A DNA stretch of 64,000 bases from an uncultured Christensenella sp. (GCA_910578195.1 CAJTOY010000001.1:416067-480066); one strand, 5' to 3'. Positions 8,060-16,067 are shown, counted from the first letter of the stretch. Numbers and translations are program-made. The notes: generated by a model from the letters alone, not told the origin.

Positions 8060-8467
8060 TTATTTCTTTTTATAAATTAAATATGACAGTGTTTGATTTA
8101 CAGATATATAAATATGAACTTCGTTGTTTACAAATTTAGCCCCTTTAATAATAAATGTTGGCACTTCCGAAAATCTTATATTGATATCATTTTCAGATAT
8201 TGTCGCCTTAACGTTTTTTGTTTCTTTGCCGTTCAAAATTACCTTGTCGTCGTTTATAATAATTTTATCACCTATACAGTCAATTCCGTTGGCAACGTGC
8301 GGGTAGTCGGATAGCGTTTTATCGTTAATATCCAATAAAATACAATCGCCGTTCACGTCTATAACAACTTGTTTAACGACATAAGTTTCTCCGCTTTCCA
8401 AACAACCCGCAAGAATTATACATATCATACTGCATAAAAGTAGTAATATACTAACCGCCTTTTTCAT
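8060..8467 (-). CDS. Small lipoprotein of unknown function
   Basis: The chosen start gives MKKAVSILLLL..., a classic lipoprotein signal with the lipobox LAGC, followed by about 115 residues of beta-rich sequence (alternating I/V/D/N). The mature protein should be anchored on the outer face of the membrane. An ATG seven codons upstream (8488) is also possible, but the signal peptide starts better at 8467; neither has a strong ribosome site. No family is recognised. It lies between repeat copies A and B. Confidence 0.7.
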   Translation of the reverse strand: MKKAVSILLLLCSMICIILAGCLESGETYVVKQVVIDVNGDCILLDINDKTLSDYPHVANGIDCIGDKIIINDDKVILNGKETKNVKATISENDINIRFSEVPTFIIKGAKFVNNEVHIYISVNQTLSYLIYKKK

Positions 8468-8520
8468 TTCAATCTCAATCTTATTCATCCTATGCGTAGC
8501 TTGGATAAAACGATATAATA

Positions 8521-8594
8521 ATAAGGTTCAACCCTTGGTCTGTCCGCTACCCATCTCGGCAGTTGAGTACACTATTTATCATTCATCATTGACA
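8521..8594 (+). repeat. 75-bp interspersed repeat, copy B
   Basis: Begins AAGGTTCAACCCTTGGTCTG and ends TATTTATCATTCATCATTGACA, aligning with copies A and C. It is followed within 2 bases by a strong hairpin, as are the other two. It is the most divergent copy. Confidence 0.75.
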
Positions 8595-8595
8595 C

Positions 8596-8645
8596 AAAGA
8601 CACACGCAAAAAGAGCTTATAAAACTCCGCTGCGTGTGTCTTTTT
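8596..8645 (+). terminator. Terminator following repeat copy B
   Basis: AAGACACACGCA and TGCGTGTGTCTT form a 12-bp stem with a 22-base loop, then TTTTT. No gene ends here on the plus strand, so it seems to belong to the repeat unit. The loop word AAAAAGAGCTT is found again at 8742. Confidence 0.65.
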
Positions 8646-8755
8646 CCATGCAAAACATCCTTTTTGCGCAAGTTGAAGCTTGCCATGACAGGATATGATT
8701 TTCTTTATCTTGCATTTCCCTGTTTCTGAGTCAGACACAACAAAAAGAGCTTAAT

Positions 8756-8783
8756 AAAAAAACGGACTTCTGTCCGCTTTTTT
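8756..8783 (-). terminator. Terminator of the queuosine-precursor operon
   Basis: CGGAC-AGAA-GTCCG followed by TTTTTTT on the minus strand, just after the queF stop codon. The stem is short but the T run is long; A runs on the other side make it weakly bidirectional. Confidence 0.75.
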
Positions 8784-8784
8784 A

Positions 8785-9276
8785 TTATCTGTTATCGACT
8801 TTTTCGGGATACATATCATGGTGCGAAAGCCTGTCCCAGGCCACCTGTTCCCACTTGGTCCCCTTTTTGCCATAGTTGCAATAGGGGTCTATGGAAATTC
8901 CGCCACGGGGCAAAAACTTGCCCCATACCTCTATGTATGCAGGGTCCATCAATTCAATAAGGTCGTTCATTATAACGTTCACGCAGTCTTCGTGAAAATC
9001 ACCGCGGTTTCTGAACCCGAAAAGATACAGTTTTAAAGACTTACTTTCAACCATCTTTTCGCGCGGTACATACGAAATATAGACCGTGGCAAAATCGGGC
9101 TGCCCCGTTATTGGACAAAGGCTTGTGAATTCGGGACAGTTGAACTTTACGAAGTAATCCCTTCCGGGGTGTTTATTTACAAACGTTTCCAAAACGGACG
9201 GGTCGTAAGTCTGCGGATATTTCGTGTTATTGTTACCGAGCAAGGTTATACCTTCGTTCTGTTTTTCTCTTGGCAT
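8785..9276 (-). CDS. queF: NADPH-dependent 7-cyano-7-deazaguanine (preQ0) reductase
   Basis: Reduces the nitrile of preQ0 to the aminomethyl group of preQ1, the last step before the base is placed in tRNA. The 163-residue length fits the short (unimodal, YkvM-type) QueF. The catalytic Cys lies in TSLCPITGQPD and the NADPH-binding motif in ESKSLKLY, followed by the conserved FRNRGDFHED. It is the last gene of the operon and starts 1 base after queC, with its AAGGAG site inside the end of queC. Confidence 0.95.
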   Translation of the reverse strand: MPREKQNEGITLLGNNNTKYPQTYDPSVLETFVNKHPGRDYFVKFNCPEFTSLCPITGQPDFATVYISYVPREKMVESKSLKLYLFGFRNRGDFHEDCVNVIMNDLIELMDPAYIEVWGKFLPRGGISIDPYCNYGKKGTKWEQVAWDRLSHHDMYPEKVDNR

Positions 9277-9277
9277 A

Positions 9278-9964
9278 TCATTCTCCTTTTACTGCCGGAT
9301 CTTCTATTCCGTTGGCTTTAAATGCCGCGGCGCGGTCGCGGCATGTAGCGCATACGCCGCAAGGTTTTTCGCCGCCCGAATAACAGCTCCAGGTATATTT
9401 ATAAGGAACGCCGAGTTCCAGTCCCGTTTTTACAACCTGAGATTTGTTTAAGTTTACAAACGGTGCAATAATTCTAAGCTGTCCGCCGCTGCCCGTATAA
9501 ATAGCATCGCCCATAGCGGAATTGAACTTTTCACTGCAATCGGGATAAGCGTTGCCCGCTGCGTCGTCGCTGTGCGCGCCGTAATATATCACCTCGCAAC
9601 CGTAAGAAAGAGCCACGCTTGCCGCCGCCGAAAGAAACAGTCCGTTCCTGAAAGGAACGTAGGTTGAAACGGGTTTGCCGCCCGTTACAGAAATCTGTTC
9701 GGCATAGCTTTGCAGAGGTATATCATTGGACGAATCCGCCAAGAGCGAACAGTCCGAACCTTCGAATATGACCGAAAGGTCAAGCCGCTTTAAATCAACG
9801 CCGTAAAAGCCGGCAACTTTTTGCGCCGCATCAAGCTCTTTGCTGTGTGTCTGTCCGTAGTAAACGGAAAGGGCGCAAACTTCCGCCGCGCCGTATTTTT
9901 GAACCGCCAGCCCAAGGCAAGTTGCGCTGTCCACGCCGCCGCTCAATAAAACAAGTGCTTTCAT
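9278..9964 (-). CDS. queC: 7-cyano-7-deazaguanine synthase
   Basis: ATP- and ammonia-dependent conversion of 7-carboxy-7-deazaguanine to preQ0. The PP-loop ATP-pyrophosphatase motif SGGVDS is at residues 8-13. A C-terminal zinc site reads CYSGGEKPCGVCATC (four Cys). The 228-residue length is typical. The ATG overlaps the folE stop codon by 4 bases (ATGA), so translation is probably coupled. Confidence 0.95.
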   Translation of the reverse strand: MKALVLLSGGVDSATCLGLAVQKYGAAEVCALSVYYGQTHSKELDAAQKVAGFYGVDLKRLDLSVIFEGSDCSLLADSSNDIPLQSYAEQISVTGGKPVSTYVPFRNGLFLSAAASVALSYGCEVIYYGAHSDDAAGNAYPDCSEKFNSAMGDAIYTGSGGQLRIIAPFVNLNKSQVVKTGLELGVPYKYTWSCYSGGEKPCGVCATCRDRAAAFKANGIEDPAVKGE

Positions 9965-10533
9965 ACCCTGTCCCCCAAAAGATTTTGCAAAGAAACGTCA
10001 TCTTTAAACGCGCCGAAATAAGTTTTGGTGACCGTTTTTGACGATACGTTTTTTATCCCACGCGAAGTCATACAGCTGTGACAGCCTTCTATTCTGACGC
10101 CGACGTCGGGCGATAAAGCCGCAAGCGAAATTATTTCGGCAATGTCCCGCCCCAGTCGCTCCTGCAATTGCAGCCGTTTTGCCGCCATATCGCAAATACG
10201 CGCTATTTTACTCAATCCCAGAACTCTTCCGCGCGGAACGTACGCCACGTCGACTTTCATATCGTACATAAGCGCCATATGATGCTCGCAATAGCTGAAT
10301 ACGCTTATGTCCTTTATTACCACTGCACCGCCCGAATTCGTGTCGGTCGGAATTTCAAACGTTTTTCCGAACATTTCCGCAATTTCGCGGTTGGTGTATC
10401 TAATCCCCTCAAACGCTTCTTCGTACATTCGCGCTACGCGTGCGGGCGTTTCCCGCAAACCTTCCCTGTCGGGGTCTTCGCCTATGGCGACCAATAACCC
10501 GCGGATATGTTTTTCGATTTCTTTAATATCCAT
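9961..10533 (-). CDS. folE: GTP cyclohydrolase I
   Basis: Converts GTP to 7,8-dihydroneopterin triphosphate, the substrate of QueD and also of folate synthesis. The 190-residue protein has the zinc and active-site motifs SYCEHHM and EGCHSCM plus GLSKIAR. Its place between queE and queC shows that here it feeds queuosine synthesis. A GGAG site precedes the ATG. Confidence 0.95.
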   Translation of the reverse strand: MDIKEIEKHIRGLLVAIGEDPDREGLRETPARVARMYEEAFEGIRYTNREIAEMFGKTFEIPTDTNSGGAVVIKDISVFSYCEHHMALMYDMKVDVAYVPRGRVLGLSKIARICDMAAKRLQLQERLGRDIAEIISLAALSPDVGVRIEGCHSCMTSRGIKNVSSKTVTKTYFGAFKDDVSLQNLLGDRV

Positions 10534-10541
10534 ACTTTCTC

Positions 10542-11207
10542 CTATACCCCGCGCTTATCGGGTTCCCAGATAATTTTATGCAATTGTAATTGCAAGCGTA
10601 CGCCGTTAAGCTTGCGCTCTTTCATAAACTCCGCTATTTCTACCGGTTTGATTTTTCCGAAAACGGGGCTGAAATAAACGCGGCATCTGTCTGTAAGTCC
10701 GTACTCGTTTATAATCTCTTCCGCACGCAACAAATCGCACTTATCCCCGACGACAAACTTAACCGCGTCCCGCAACGTAAGATAAGAAAAGTTTTCCGTC
10801 AGCATAAGTTTTTCCATTCCGCTTGAAGGAAGTTTATAATCGGCGGTAACGGCGGGGCGTGGTGCAATTGAAACGATATTTTTCAACGGCATGCTTCCGT
10901 TGGTTTCTATTTCGACTTCCGCGCCGGACGCGCCCAGCAGTTTTATAAGATACGTAATATCCGTCTGTAAAAGCGGCTCGCCGCCCGTCAGGGTAACGTT
11001 TTTTACTCCCGTTGATTTCACGTATGCAACAAGCTCTTCCGCAGAAACAAATTCGCATTTTACGTCGGCGGTATTTGCCCAGCGCGTGTCGCAGTAGCCG
11101 CAATTTAAATTGCAGCCGCAAAACCGAAGAAATACGGCAAGCTCGCCCGCGCGCGGACCTTCGCCGTTTATGCTTACAAATTTTTCGGCAACTTTAAAAC
11201 CCGACAT
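10542..11207 (-). CDS. queE: 7-carboxy-7-deazaguanine synthase (radical SAM)
   Basis: Radical SAM enzyme that turns 6-carboxy-tetrahydropterin into CDG. The iron-sulphur site is CGCNLNCGYCDTRW, and a GGEPLLQ SAM-binding motif follows. The N terminus (FVSINGEGPRAG) is typical of QueE. The ATG at 11207 is chosen over the one at 11228 because it lies 1 base after the queD stop with a GGTGAG site ahead, and it starts the conserved region at the usual distance. Confidence 0.93.
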   Translation of the reverse strand: MSGFKVAEKFVSINGEGPRAGELAVFLRFCGCNLNCGYCDTRWANTADVKCEFVSAEELVAYVKSTGVKNVTLTGGEPLLQTDITYLIKLLGASGAEVEIETNGSMPLKNIVSIAPRPAVTADYKLPSSGMEKLMLTENFSYLTLRDAVKFVVGDKCDLLRAEEIINEYGLTDRCRVYFSPVFGKIKPVEIAEFMKERKLNGVRLQLQLHKIIWEPDKRGV

Positions 11208-11208
11208 A

Positions 11209-11628
11209 TCACTCACCGTATACCGCACAGTTTTCTGGCGATTCGTACACTGTCACGCTGAAAACAGGCATGCCCTTTTTATTAAGGTCGGCATATATGT
11301 ACGCGGCAAAGTTTTCGGCGGTGGGTCTGAAATCCGTTTCAACCAATGAAAACCCTTCTTCTTCGAGCGCGGCAATGGTTACAGGTTTAAGGGTGTTCTT
11401 TTCGTAAATAAGCGTATGGTCAAAACTTTCCGCAAGTTCTTTAACCGCCTTCTTAAAATCGCCGAAGTCAAGAAGCATACCGCGCTTTTCGCCGCTTTCC
11501 TGCAATTTGCCGCCGCTTATCTTTACTTCTACAATCCAGTGGTGACCGTGAATATTTGCGCACTTACCGTTGTATCCGTGAAGAAAGTGCGCGCTGTCAA
11601 AACAAGCCGAAGTTTTTAAATAATACAT
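11209..11628 (-). CDS. queD: 6-carboxy-5,6,7,8-tetrahydropterin synthase
   Basis: First gene of the operon; converts dihydroneopterin triphosphate to 6-carboxy-tetrahydropterin. The zinc-binding His residues appear in DSAHFLHGYNGKC and NIHGHHW, and a C-terminal ESPENCAVY segment fits the family. The frame is open further upstream to 11676, but that part is the terminator hairpin and T run, so the ATG at 11628 with GGGAG nearby is the start. The 139 residues fit QueD. Confidence 0.93.
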   Translation of the reverse strand: MYYLKTSACFDSAHFLHGYNGKCANIHGHHWIVEVKISGGKLQESGEKRGMLLDFGDFKKAVKELAESFDHTLIYEKNTLKPVTIAALEEEGFSLVETDFRPTAENFAAYIYADLNKKGMPVFSVTVYESPENCAVYGE

Positions 11629-11650
11629 TTCTCTCCCTTTGCGTAAAAAA

Positions 11651-11752
11651 GTACAGCCGCGACAAAACGACTGCACCTAAAAAGACTATTCCCATTCAGA
11701 TGCCCTGGTTTTGTTTAACGACAGGATGGCGCAAACGAACTGTCCGTTTAAT
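11651..11752 (-). promoter_or_regulatory. Riboswitch-like leader with terminator before queD (preQ1 riboswitch candidate)
   Basis: The leader of about 125 bases starts near 11753. It folds a first hairpin (AACGGACAG...CTGTCGTT), then a middle part, and ends in a perfect terminator (GTGCAGTCG/CGGCTGTAC with two wobbles, then TTTTTT) at 11646-11676, directly before the queD ribosome site. Transcription termination in front of a complete preQ1 operon strongly suggests control by preQ1. I do not see the short class I core; a class III-like or other aptamer is possible. Confidence 0.65.
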
Positions 11753-11759
11753 TTGTTAT

Positions 11760-11788
11760 ATAATACCACGCCTCAATGCGTTTGTCAA
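11760..11788 (-). promoter_or_regulatory. Promoter of the queuosine-precursor operon
   Basis: TTGACA (11783-11788), 17-base spacer, TATTAT (11760-11765) on the minus strand. It places the transcript start near 11753, upstream of the riboswitch-like leader. Confidence 0.85.
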
Positions 11789-11835
11789 CTCAACCGAAGC
11801 GCTTTCACGCCGCTTAGTTTCAAAATAGCGGCTAA

Positions 11836-11910
11836 TTAGGTTCAATCCCTGTGTCTGACTGCTACCCTGTTCGGTGTTTAAATACGCTACTTATCATTCA
11901 TCATTGACAA
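11836..11910 (+). repeat. 75-bp interspersed repeat, copy C
   Basis: TTAGGTTCAATCCCTGTGTC at one end and TACGCTACTTATCATTCATC ATTGACA at the other align with copy A over nearly the whole length. It lies between the divergent queD and M24 genes and is followed at once by a hairpin. Confidence 0.8.
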
Positions 11911-11941
11911 AAAAAAGAAAAGGGATTCCTTTTCTTTTTTT
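11909..11941 (+). terminator. Terminator following repeat copy C
   Basis: AAAAGAAAAGG and CCTTTTCTTTT form a perfect stem with a 4-base loop and continue into T runs on either strand. No plus-strand gene ends here, so as with copies A and B it belongs to the repeat. Confidence 0.7.
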
Positions 11942-11976
11942 GTGGCAAAAATTGGAAAAATTCATAGGAGAAGCAA

Positions 11977-12639
11977 ATGACTAACGCCGAAGTTCAACAG
12001 ATAGCAAAGCAAACAATGGACTTTATCAAATTGCAAATAAAGGTTGGAATGAGCTTGCAAGAATTAAGACAAATAGCCGAAAGTAAAATGCTTTCTCTCG
12101 GCGCAACTTCTTTTTGGTATTGGGATATAGGCGCATTTGTTTTTTCTGACGACGATACATCGCTGTCCGTGTCGGGGAAACACTATCAGACTGCCAACAC
12201 ACTTATTAAAGTAAACGATATAATTACAATAGATTTAAGTCCGCAAGTCGGAAATATTTGGGGCGACTACGCAAGAACTATCATTATTGAAAACGGCGTC
12301 GTCGTGGACGATATAAATAAAATAAGCAAAGCCGAATGAAAAAACGGCTTGCTTATGGAAGAAAAGCTGCATTGTGAATTGTTATCATACGCTAAACCCG
12401 AAACGACATTTGAAGAATTGTATTCACATATAAATGAATTTATCGCGGCGAGCGGATATGTAAATTTAGATTTTTTAGGCAACTTAGGACATTCGATTGT
12501 AACTCATAAAGACGACAGAATTTATATTGAAAAAGGCAACACAGCAACCCTTGGAAGCGTGAAATGCTTTACATTCGAGCCGCATATTGCAGTTAAAGGC
12601 TCAAAGTACGGTTTTAAAAAAGAAAATATATTGCTTTGA
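11977..12639 (+). pseudogene. M24-family (Xaa-Pro peptidase-like) metallopeptidase interrupted by TGA
   Basis: Residues 1-120 end in a TGA at 12337-12339; the same frame continues (KNGLLMEEKLH) for 100 codons to 12639. The two parts together carry all five M24 metal ligands: Asp in TIDLS, Asp in GDYART, His in LGHSI, Glu in TFEPH and Glu near KKENI. Length and order fit short M24 peptidases. TGA is a normal stop elsewhere in the window, and Trp (TGG) would fit this position, so a nonsense mutation is the simplest reading. An AGGAGA site precedes the ATG. Confidence 0.8.
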
Positions 12640-12693
12640 AAATTCTATTTTGAAAGAGACATGAATTAAACGTAACTGTTACGCTTGACATCG

Positions 12694-12736
12694 GATAAAA
12701 CCTAAAACATTATTGTTTCGGGTTTTATCTTTTTTT
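12694..12736 (+). terminator. Terminator after the M24 gene
   Basis: GATAAAACCT and GGGTTTTATC pair (one wobble) around an inner AAACA...TGTTT stem, followed by TTTTTTT. It also separates the M24 gene from the MATE promoter that starts at 12739. Confidence 0.8.
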
Positions 12737-12738
12737 GT

Positions 12739-12767
12739 TTGATTTTTTTATCACAAGGCGATATAAT
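12739..12767 (+). promoter_or_regulatory. Promoter giving a leaderless MATE transcript
   Basis: TTGATT (12739-12744), 17 bases, TATAAT (12762-12767); the ATG begins 8 bases further at 12775. The expected transcript start coincides with the start codon, and no ribosome site is in place. Confidence 0.7.
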
Positions 12768-12774
12768 CTTTAAA

Positions 12775-14163
12775 ATGACAAACACCACCGAACAGCTCGC
12801 AAACGGCAAAATTTTGCCGTTGATATTCAAACTGACTATTCCCGCCGTAATCGCACAGCTTATCACTTTTCTATATAATATTGTCGACAGAATGTTTGTC
12901 GCAAAAATAGAAGGTTCGGGCATGGACGCGCTTGCGGCGCTAGGAATAGTTTTACCCATTACTCTTATTATTCAGGCTTTCGCCAACCTAGTCGGAATGG
13001 GCGGTTCTCCGCGAGCGAGCATTAAGCTCGGGGAAAACGATAATATCGAAGCGAATAAAATTTTTAATACATCGGTAATTTTACTTACTATAATATCCGT
13101 TGTTTTGAGCTTGCTGACTCTGTTCCTTGCAAAACCGCTTGTAATTTTTTTCGGTTGTCCGCCGAGCGCCGTGGAATTCGCCGCCGCGTACCTTAAAGTC
13201 TACTCTCTGGGAACGTTCTTCGTTTTGCTTGCGCAAGGACTTAATCCTTTTATCACGGCGCAAGGGCACTCTTTCACTGCAATGTTTTCGGTACTGATAG
13301 GCGCAATAATAAATATCGCGCTCGACCCGCTGTTCATATTCGTATTCGGGCTCGGCGTAAAGGGCGCAAGCCTTGCAACCGTCGTTTCGCAAGCCGTTTC
13401 GTTCGTATGGATAACCGTGTTTCTGTGCTCGAAAAAAAGTCTGTTCAAGTTGAGCTTCAAGGACATGAAGCTCAGCGCAAAACGAATTTTCAGCATATTT
13501 TCGCTCGGATTTACGCCGTTTATTATGATTTCCACCGAGTGCGCGATACAGATTGTGTTCAATATCAATCTGAATAATTCCACGGGAGGAAACAAGGATT
13601 ATACGGCGGCGCTCACGATTATGCTGAGCGCACTGCAACTTATTTCGTTACCGCTCAACGGATTAGGCAGCGGAATGCAACCGTTCGTAAGTTATAATTA
13701 CGGCACGGGCAACGCCGAGCGTCTTAAAAAAGGTATAAAATACGTTACGATAATCGCATTCATTTTCGCCGTGGTTATCTGGACGGTTTCAATGGCGGCG
13801 CCTTCCCTTTACGCTTATTTATTTTCCGCAAGCGACAGCGTAACGCAAATAGTCAAAGACTACTCCCCTCTGTTTTTGATGGGGTCGATTATGTTTTTCG
13901 TGCAGATGACCTTACAAAACGTCAACGTCGCGTTGGGACAAGCCAAATCGGCGCTGATACTTGCCGTTTTGAGAAAGGTTATAATTCTTATCCCCCTCTG
14001 CTTTGCGCTTACGCATTTTCTCGGGTTTAAAGGCGTGTATATGTCGGAAGGCATAGCCGACTTTATTGCCGGCGCGATAACCTCGGTAGTAATATTCGTT
14101 ACCTTCCCGAGGGTGTTTAAAAAACGTGAAAACGAAGTCAAGCTGAAAAACGCCGAAAAATGA
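12775..14163 (+). CDS. MATE-family multidrug/sodium antiporter
   Basis: A 462-residue integral membrane protein with about 12 hydrophobic segments. The MATE signature appears in the repeated pattern of helix 1 (PLIFKLTIPAVIAQL), YNIVDRMFV, and a second half beginning near SLGFTPFI, each half carrying PLNGLGSGMQPF-type motifs. It exports cationic drugs or metabolites using an ion gradient. The start at 12775 is preferred over 12739 because the upstream codons are the promoter itself, which implies a leaderless mRNA. The substrate cannot be told from sequence. Confidence 0.9.
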   Translation: MTNTTEQLANGKILPLIFKLTIPAVIAQLITFLYNIVDRMFVAKIEGSGMDALAALGIVLPITLIIQAFANLVGMGGSPRASIKLGENDNIEANKIFNTSVILLTIISVVLSLLTLFLAKPLVIFFGCPPSAVEFAAAYLKVYSLGTFFVLLAQGLNPFITAQGHSFTAMFSVLIGAIINIALDPLFIFVFGLGVKGASLATVVSQAVSFVWITVFLCSKKSLFKLSFKDMKLSAKRIFSIFSLGFTPFIMISTECAIQIVFNINLNNSTGGNKDYTAALTIMLSALQLISLPLNGLGSGMQPFVSYNYGTGNAERLKKGIKYVTIIAFIFAVVIWTVSMAAPSLYAYLFSASDSVTQIVKDYSPLFLMGSIMFFVQMTLQNVNVALGQAKSALILAVLRKVIILIPLCFALTHFLGFKGVYMSEGIADFIAGAITSVVIFVTFPRVFKKRENEVKLKNAEK

Positions 14164-14193
14164 AATCTCCGCGTAATTACGCGGAGATTTTTA
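14163..14193. terminator. Bidirectional terminator between MATE and the XRE-SdpI gene
   Basis: AAATCTCCGCG-TAAT-TACGCGGAGATTT is a perfect stem bordered by A and T runs. It lies between two convergent genes and overlaps the stop codon of the minus-strand gene. Confidence 0.85.
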
Positions 14194-15033
14194 ATGTGTT
14201 CTCAATTTTCTGTGATATATTGCAACCGCCGTTATTGGCAAGATATAAAGCAATAAGCTAAGAAAAGCCCATTTCGACACAAAAATCATATTCACAGCCA
14301 AAACTGGCAGAGTTGTTGCAACCAGAAAAACGCTTGCGAATCCGTTAATCTTTTTCCATACAACAATGTTTTCCAGCGTAAGAGAAGTTCTCAATCCAAA
14401 CACTCCGTTAGGCGGTGTAATAGACGGCGACATAGCCGCAAACAGCGAAAGAAAAAAAGCGAGCGTAACACAAACCGCAAACGACGGCAAATATTCCGCG
14501 GAAATGCTTTGAGAATGTATTGCCAAAACGAACACTTCATATGCAACCGCAAAAACGGAAATTACAGTGTGCAATACGATAGCCGACCTTTTCTCTCTGT
14601 TGCGTTTGCACACCAAAAAGAAACTCAAATCCAGAACTTCGATAACTAAAAAGGTTATAAGATGCAATAATATTTCATATTTTTTTCCGTAACGGTCAAC
14701 TTGTCCGTGCGTAAAATGAGCGGGTATCTTTTCGGGTAAAAATCTGAGCAAGATAAAAACCGATAAAACGCAGAAGCAAACAAAAATCAAATTATATAAA
14801 AGAAAGGTCTTGTTAAGATTAAAACCGCTATTTTCGTTCGGGCGATCGGAAAGCAAAGCTTCGAGATTTATTTCAAGTACCGAGCACAGCTTTTTCAAGG
14901 TTTCGATATCGGGCTCGTTAATACCTTGTTCCCACTTCGATACGCTTTGTCTTGTAACGAACAGCTTTGATGCAAGTTCTTTCTGTGTCATACCTTTTTT
15001 GATACGGTAAAACCGTAAATTGTCTTTAAACAT
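14191..15033 (-). CDS. XRE helix-turn-helix fused to a DUF1648/SdpI-like membrane protein
   Basis: Residues 1-70 are an XRE-type DNA-binding domain (MTQKELASKLFVTRQSVSKW). A membrane part follows with about six segments. It contains a DUF1648-like motif (PEKIPAHF..GQVDRYGKK) and an SdpI-like motif (NGVFGLRTSLT...VWKKIN). SdpI proteins give immunity to peptide toxins and can act as signal receptors; here sensor and DNA-binding part are one protein. The ATG at 15033 is chosen because it starts the HTH and lies 7 bases after a -10 box. The 48 codons upstream are unlikely. Confidence 0.82.
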   Translation of the reverse strand: MFKDNLRFYRIKKGMTQKELASKLFVTRQSVSKWEQGINEPDIETLKKLCSVLEINLEALLSDRPNENSGFNLNKTFLLYNLIFVCFCVLSVFILLRFLPEKIPAHFTHGQVDRYGKKYEILLHLITFLVIEVLDLSFFLVCKRNREKRSAIVLHTVISVFAVAYEVFVLAIHSQSISAEYLPSFAVCVTLAFFLSLFAAMSPSITPPNGVFGLRTSLTLENIVVWKKINGFASVFLVATTLPVLAVNMIFVSKWAFLSLLLYILPITAVAIYHRKLRTH

Positions 15034-15039
15034 ATACCC

Positions 15040-15068
15040 ATTATAAATTATAATTACATTGAAAGCAA
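15040..15068 (-). promoter_or_regulatory. Promoter giving a leaderless XRE-SdpI transcript
   Basis: TTGCTT, 17 bases, TATAAT (15040-15045) on the minus strand; the start codon A at 15033 is where transcription should begin. Only a GGG lies between box and ATG. Its closeness to the gene would also allow autorepression by the HTH. Confidence 0.65.
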
Positions 15069-15138
15069 GATATCGCCGCGCACCTTTTGGTTGCGCGGCA
15101 AAAAACATTTTTCCAAAACGATTTAATAAATAATTCCG

Positions 15139-15167
15139 TTGACAAATCAATATTATAATATTATAAT
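15139..15167 (+). promoter_or_regulatory. Promoter of the degV-family gene
   Basis: TTGACA (15139-15144), 17 bases, TATAAT (15162-15167), a consensus vegetative promoter, followed by an AAAGGAG ribosome site before the ATG at 15189. Confidence 0.85.
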
Positions 15168-15188
15168 TATTTAACAAAGGAGAAAATT

Positions 15189-16061
15189 ATGAAAACAGCG
15201 ATTGTTACAGACAGCAACAGCGGCATTACTCAGCAAATGGCAAAGGAGCTTGGCATATCGGTTATACCCATGCCCGTATTGATAAACGGCGAGCAATTCT
15301 ATGAAGATTTGACCCTTTCGCAGGAACAATTCTATGAAAAGCTGAAAGGCGACGCTCAGGTGTCCACCTCCCAGCCTAACCCTATCGACGTGGGCGACGT
15401 ATGGGACAACGTTCTTAAAGAATACGACGAATTAGTCTATATCCCTATGTCCAGCGGACTTTCCGAAACTTGCCACACCCTTCAACACTTCGCCGAAACC
15501 GAAGAACGTTTCAAGGGCAAGGTTTACGTTGTGGACAACCAGCGTATTTCAATCACTCAAAGACAGAGTGTTTTAGACGGATTAAAAATGGCAAGCGAGG
15601 GCAAAAGCGCAAAAGAAATTTCAGAGTGGTTGATTTCAAGCAAATCTCAGTCGAGTATTTACATTATGGTCGGCACTTTAAAGTATCTTAAAAAAGGCGG
15701 CAGGCTTACCCCCGCCGTCGCTATGATAGGCGAACTTCTCAAAATCAAGCCCGTCTTGCAAATTCAAGGTTTTAAGCTTGACCAGTACGCCAAAGTCAGA
15801 AAGCTTGCCGACGCAAAAACCACTATGATTAACGCAATCAAAAAAGACTTTGAAACAAGGTTTAAGGACTTGGTTGCCGCGGGTAAAATGACGCTTGCCG
15901 TCGCGCATACCGAAAATTTCGAAGAAGCCGAAAGATTCAGCCAGGAAATCAAGGAAGCTTTCCCCAACGTCAAATTCACCTTTATCGACCCCCTCTCGCT
16001 CAGCGTTTCGTGCCATATCGGTCCCGGCGCGCTTGCGGTTGCCTGCTCGGTTGAATATTAA
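15189..16061 (+). CDS. DegV-family fatty-acid-binding protein
   Basis: A 290-residue DegV protein. The N terminus (AIVTDSNSGI) and MSSGLSETC carry the usual residues around the bound fatty-acid head group, followed by KYLKKGGRLTP and, near the end, GPGALAVA. DegV (FakB-like) proteins bind fatty acids and can present them to the FakA kinase for phosphorylation. No fakA is in the window, so the partner is elsewhere. It stands alone with its own promoter and terminator. Confidence 0.9.
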   Translation: MKTAIVTDSNSGITQQMAKELGISVIPMPVLINGEQFYEDLTLSQEQFYEKLKGDAQVSTSQPNPIDVGDVWDNVLKEYDELVYIPMSSGLSETCHTLQHFAETEERFKGKVYVVDNQRISITQRQSVLDGLKMASEGKSAKEISEWLISSKSQSSIYIMVGTLKYLKKGGRLTPAVAMIGELLKIKPVLQIQGFKLDQYAKVRKLADAKTTMINAIKKDFETRFKDLVAAGKMTLAVAHTENFEEAERFSQEIKEAFPNVKFTFIDPLSLSVSCHIGPGALAVACSVEY

Positions 16062-16067
16062 AACGAA

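Noticed and set aside
12337..12339. TGA read as tryptophan or selenocysteine in the M24 gene
   Set aside because: TGA ends other genes of the window (for example queD and queC), no selenocysteine insertion hairpin is evident, and M24 peptidases do not need selenocysteine.
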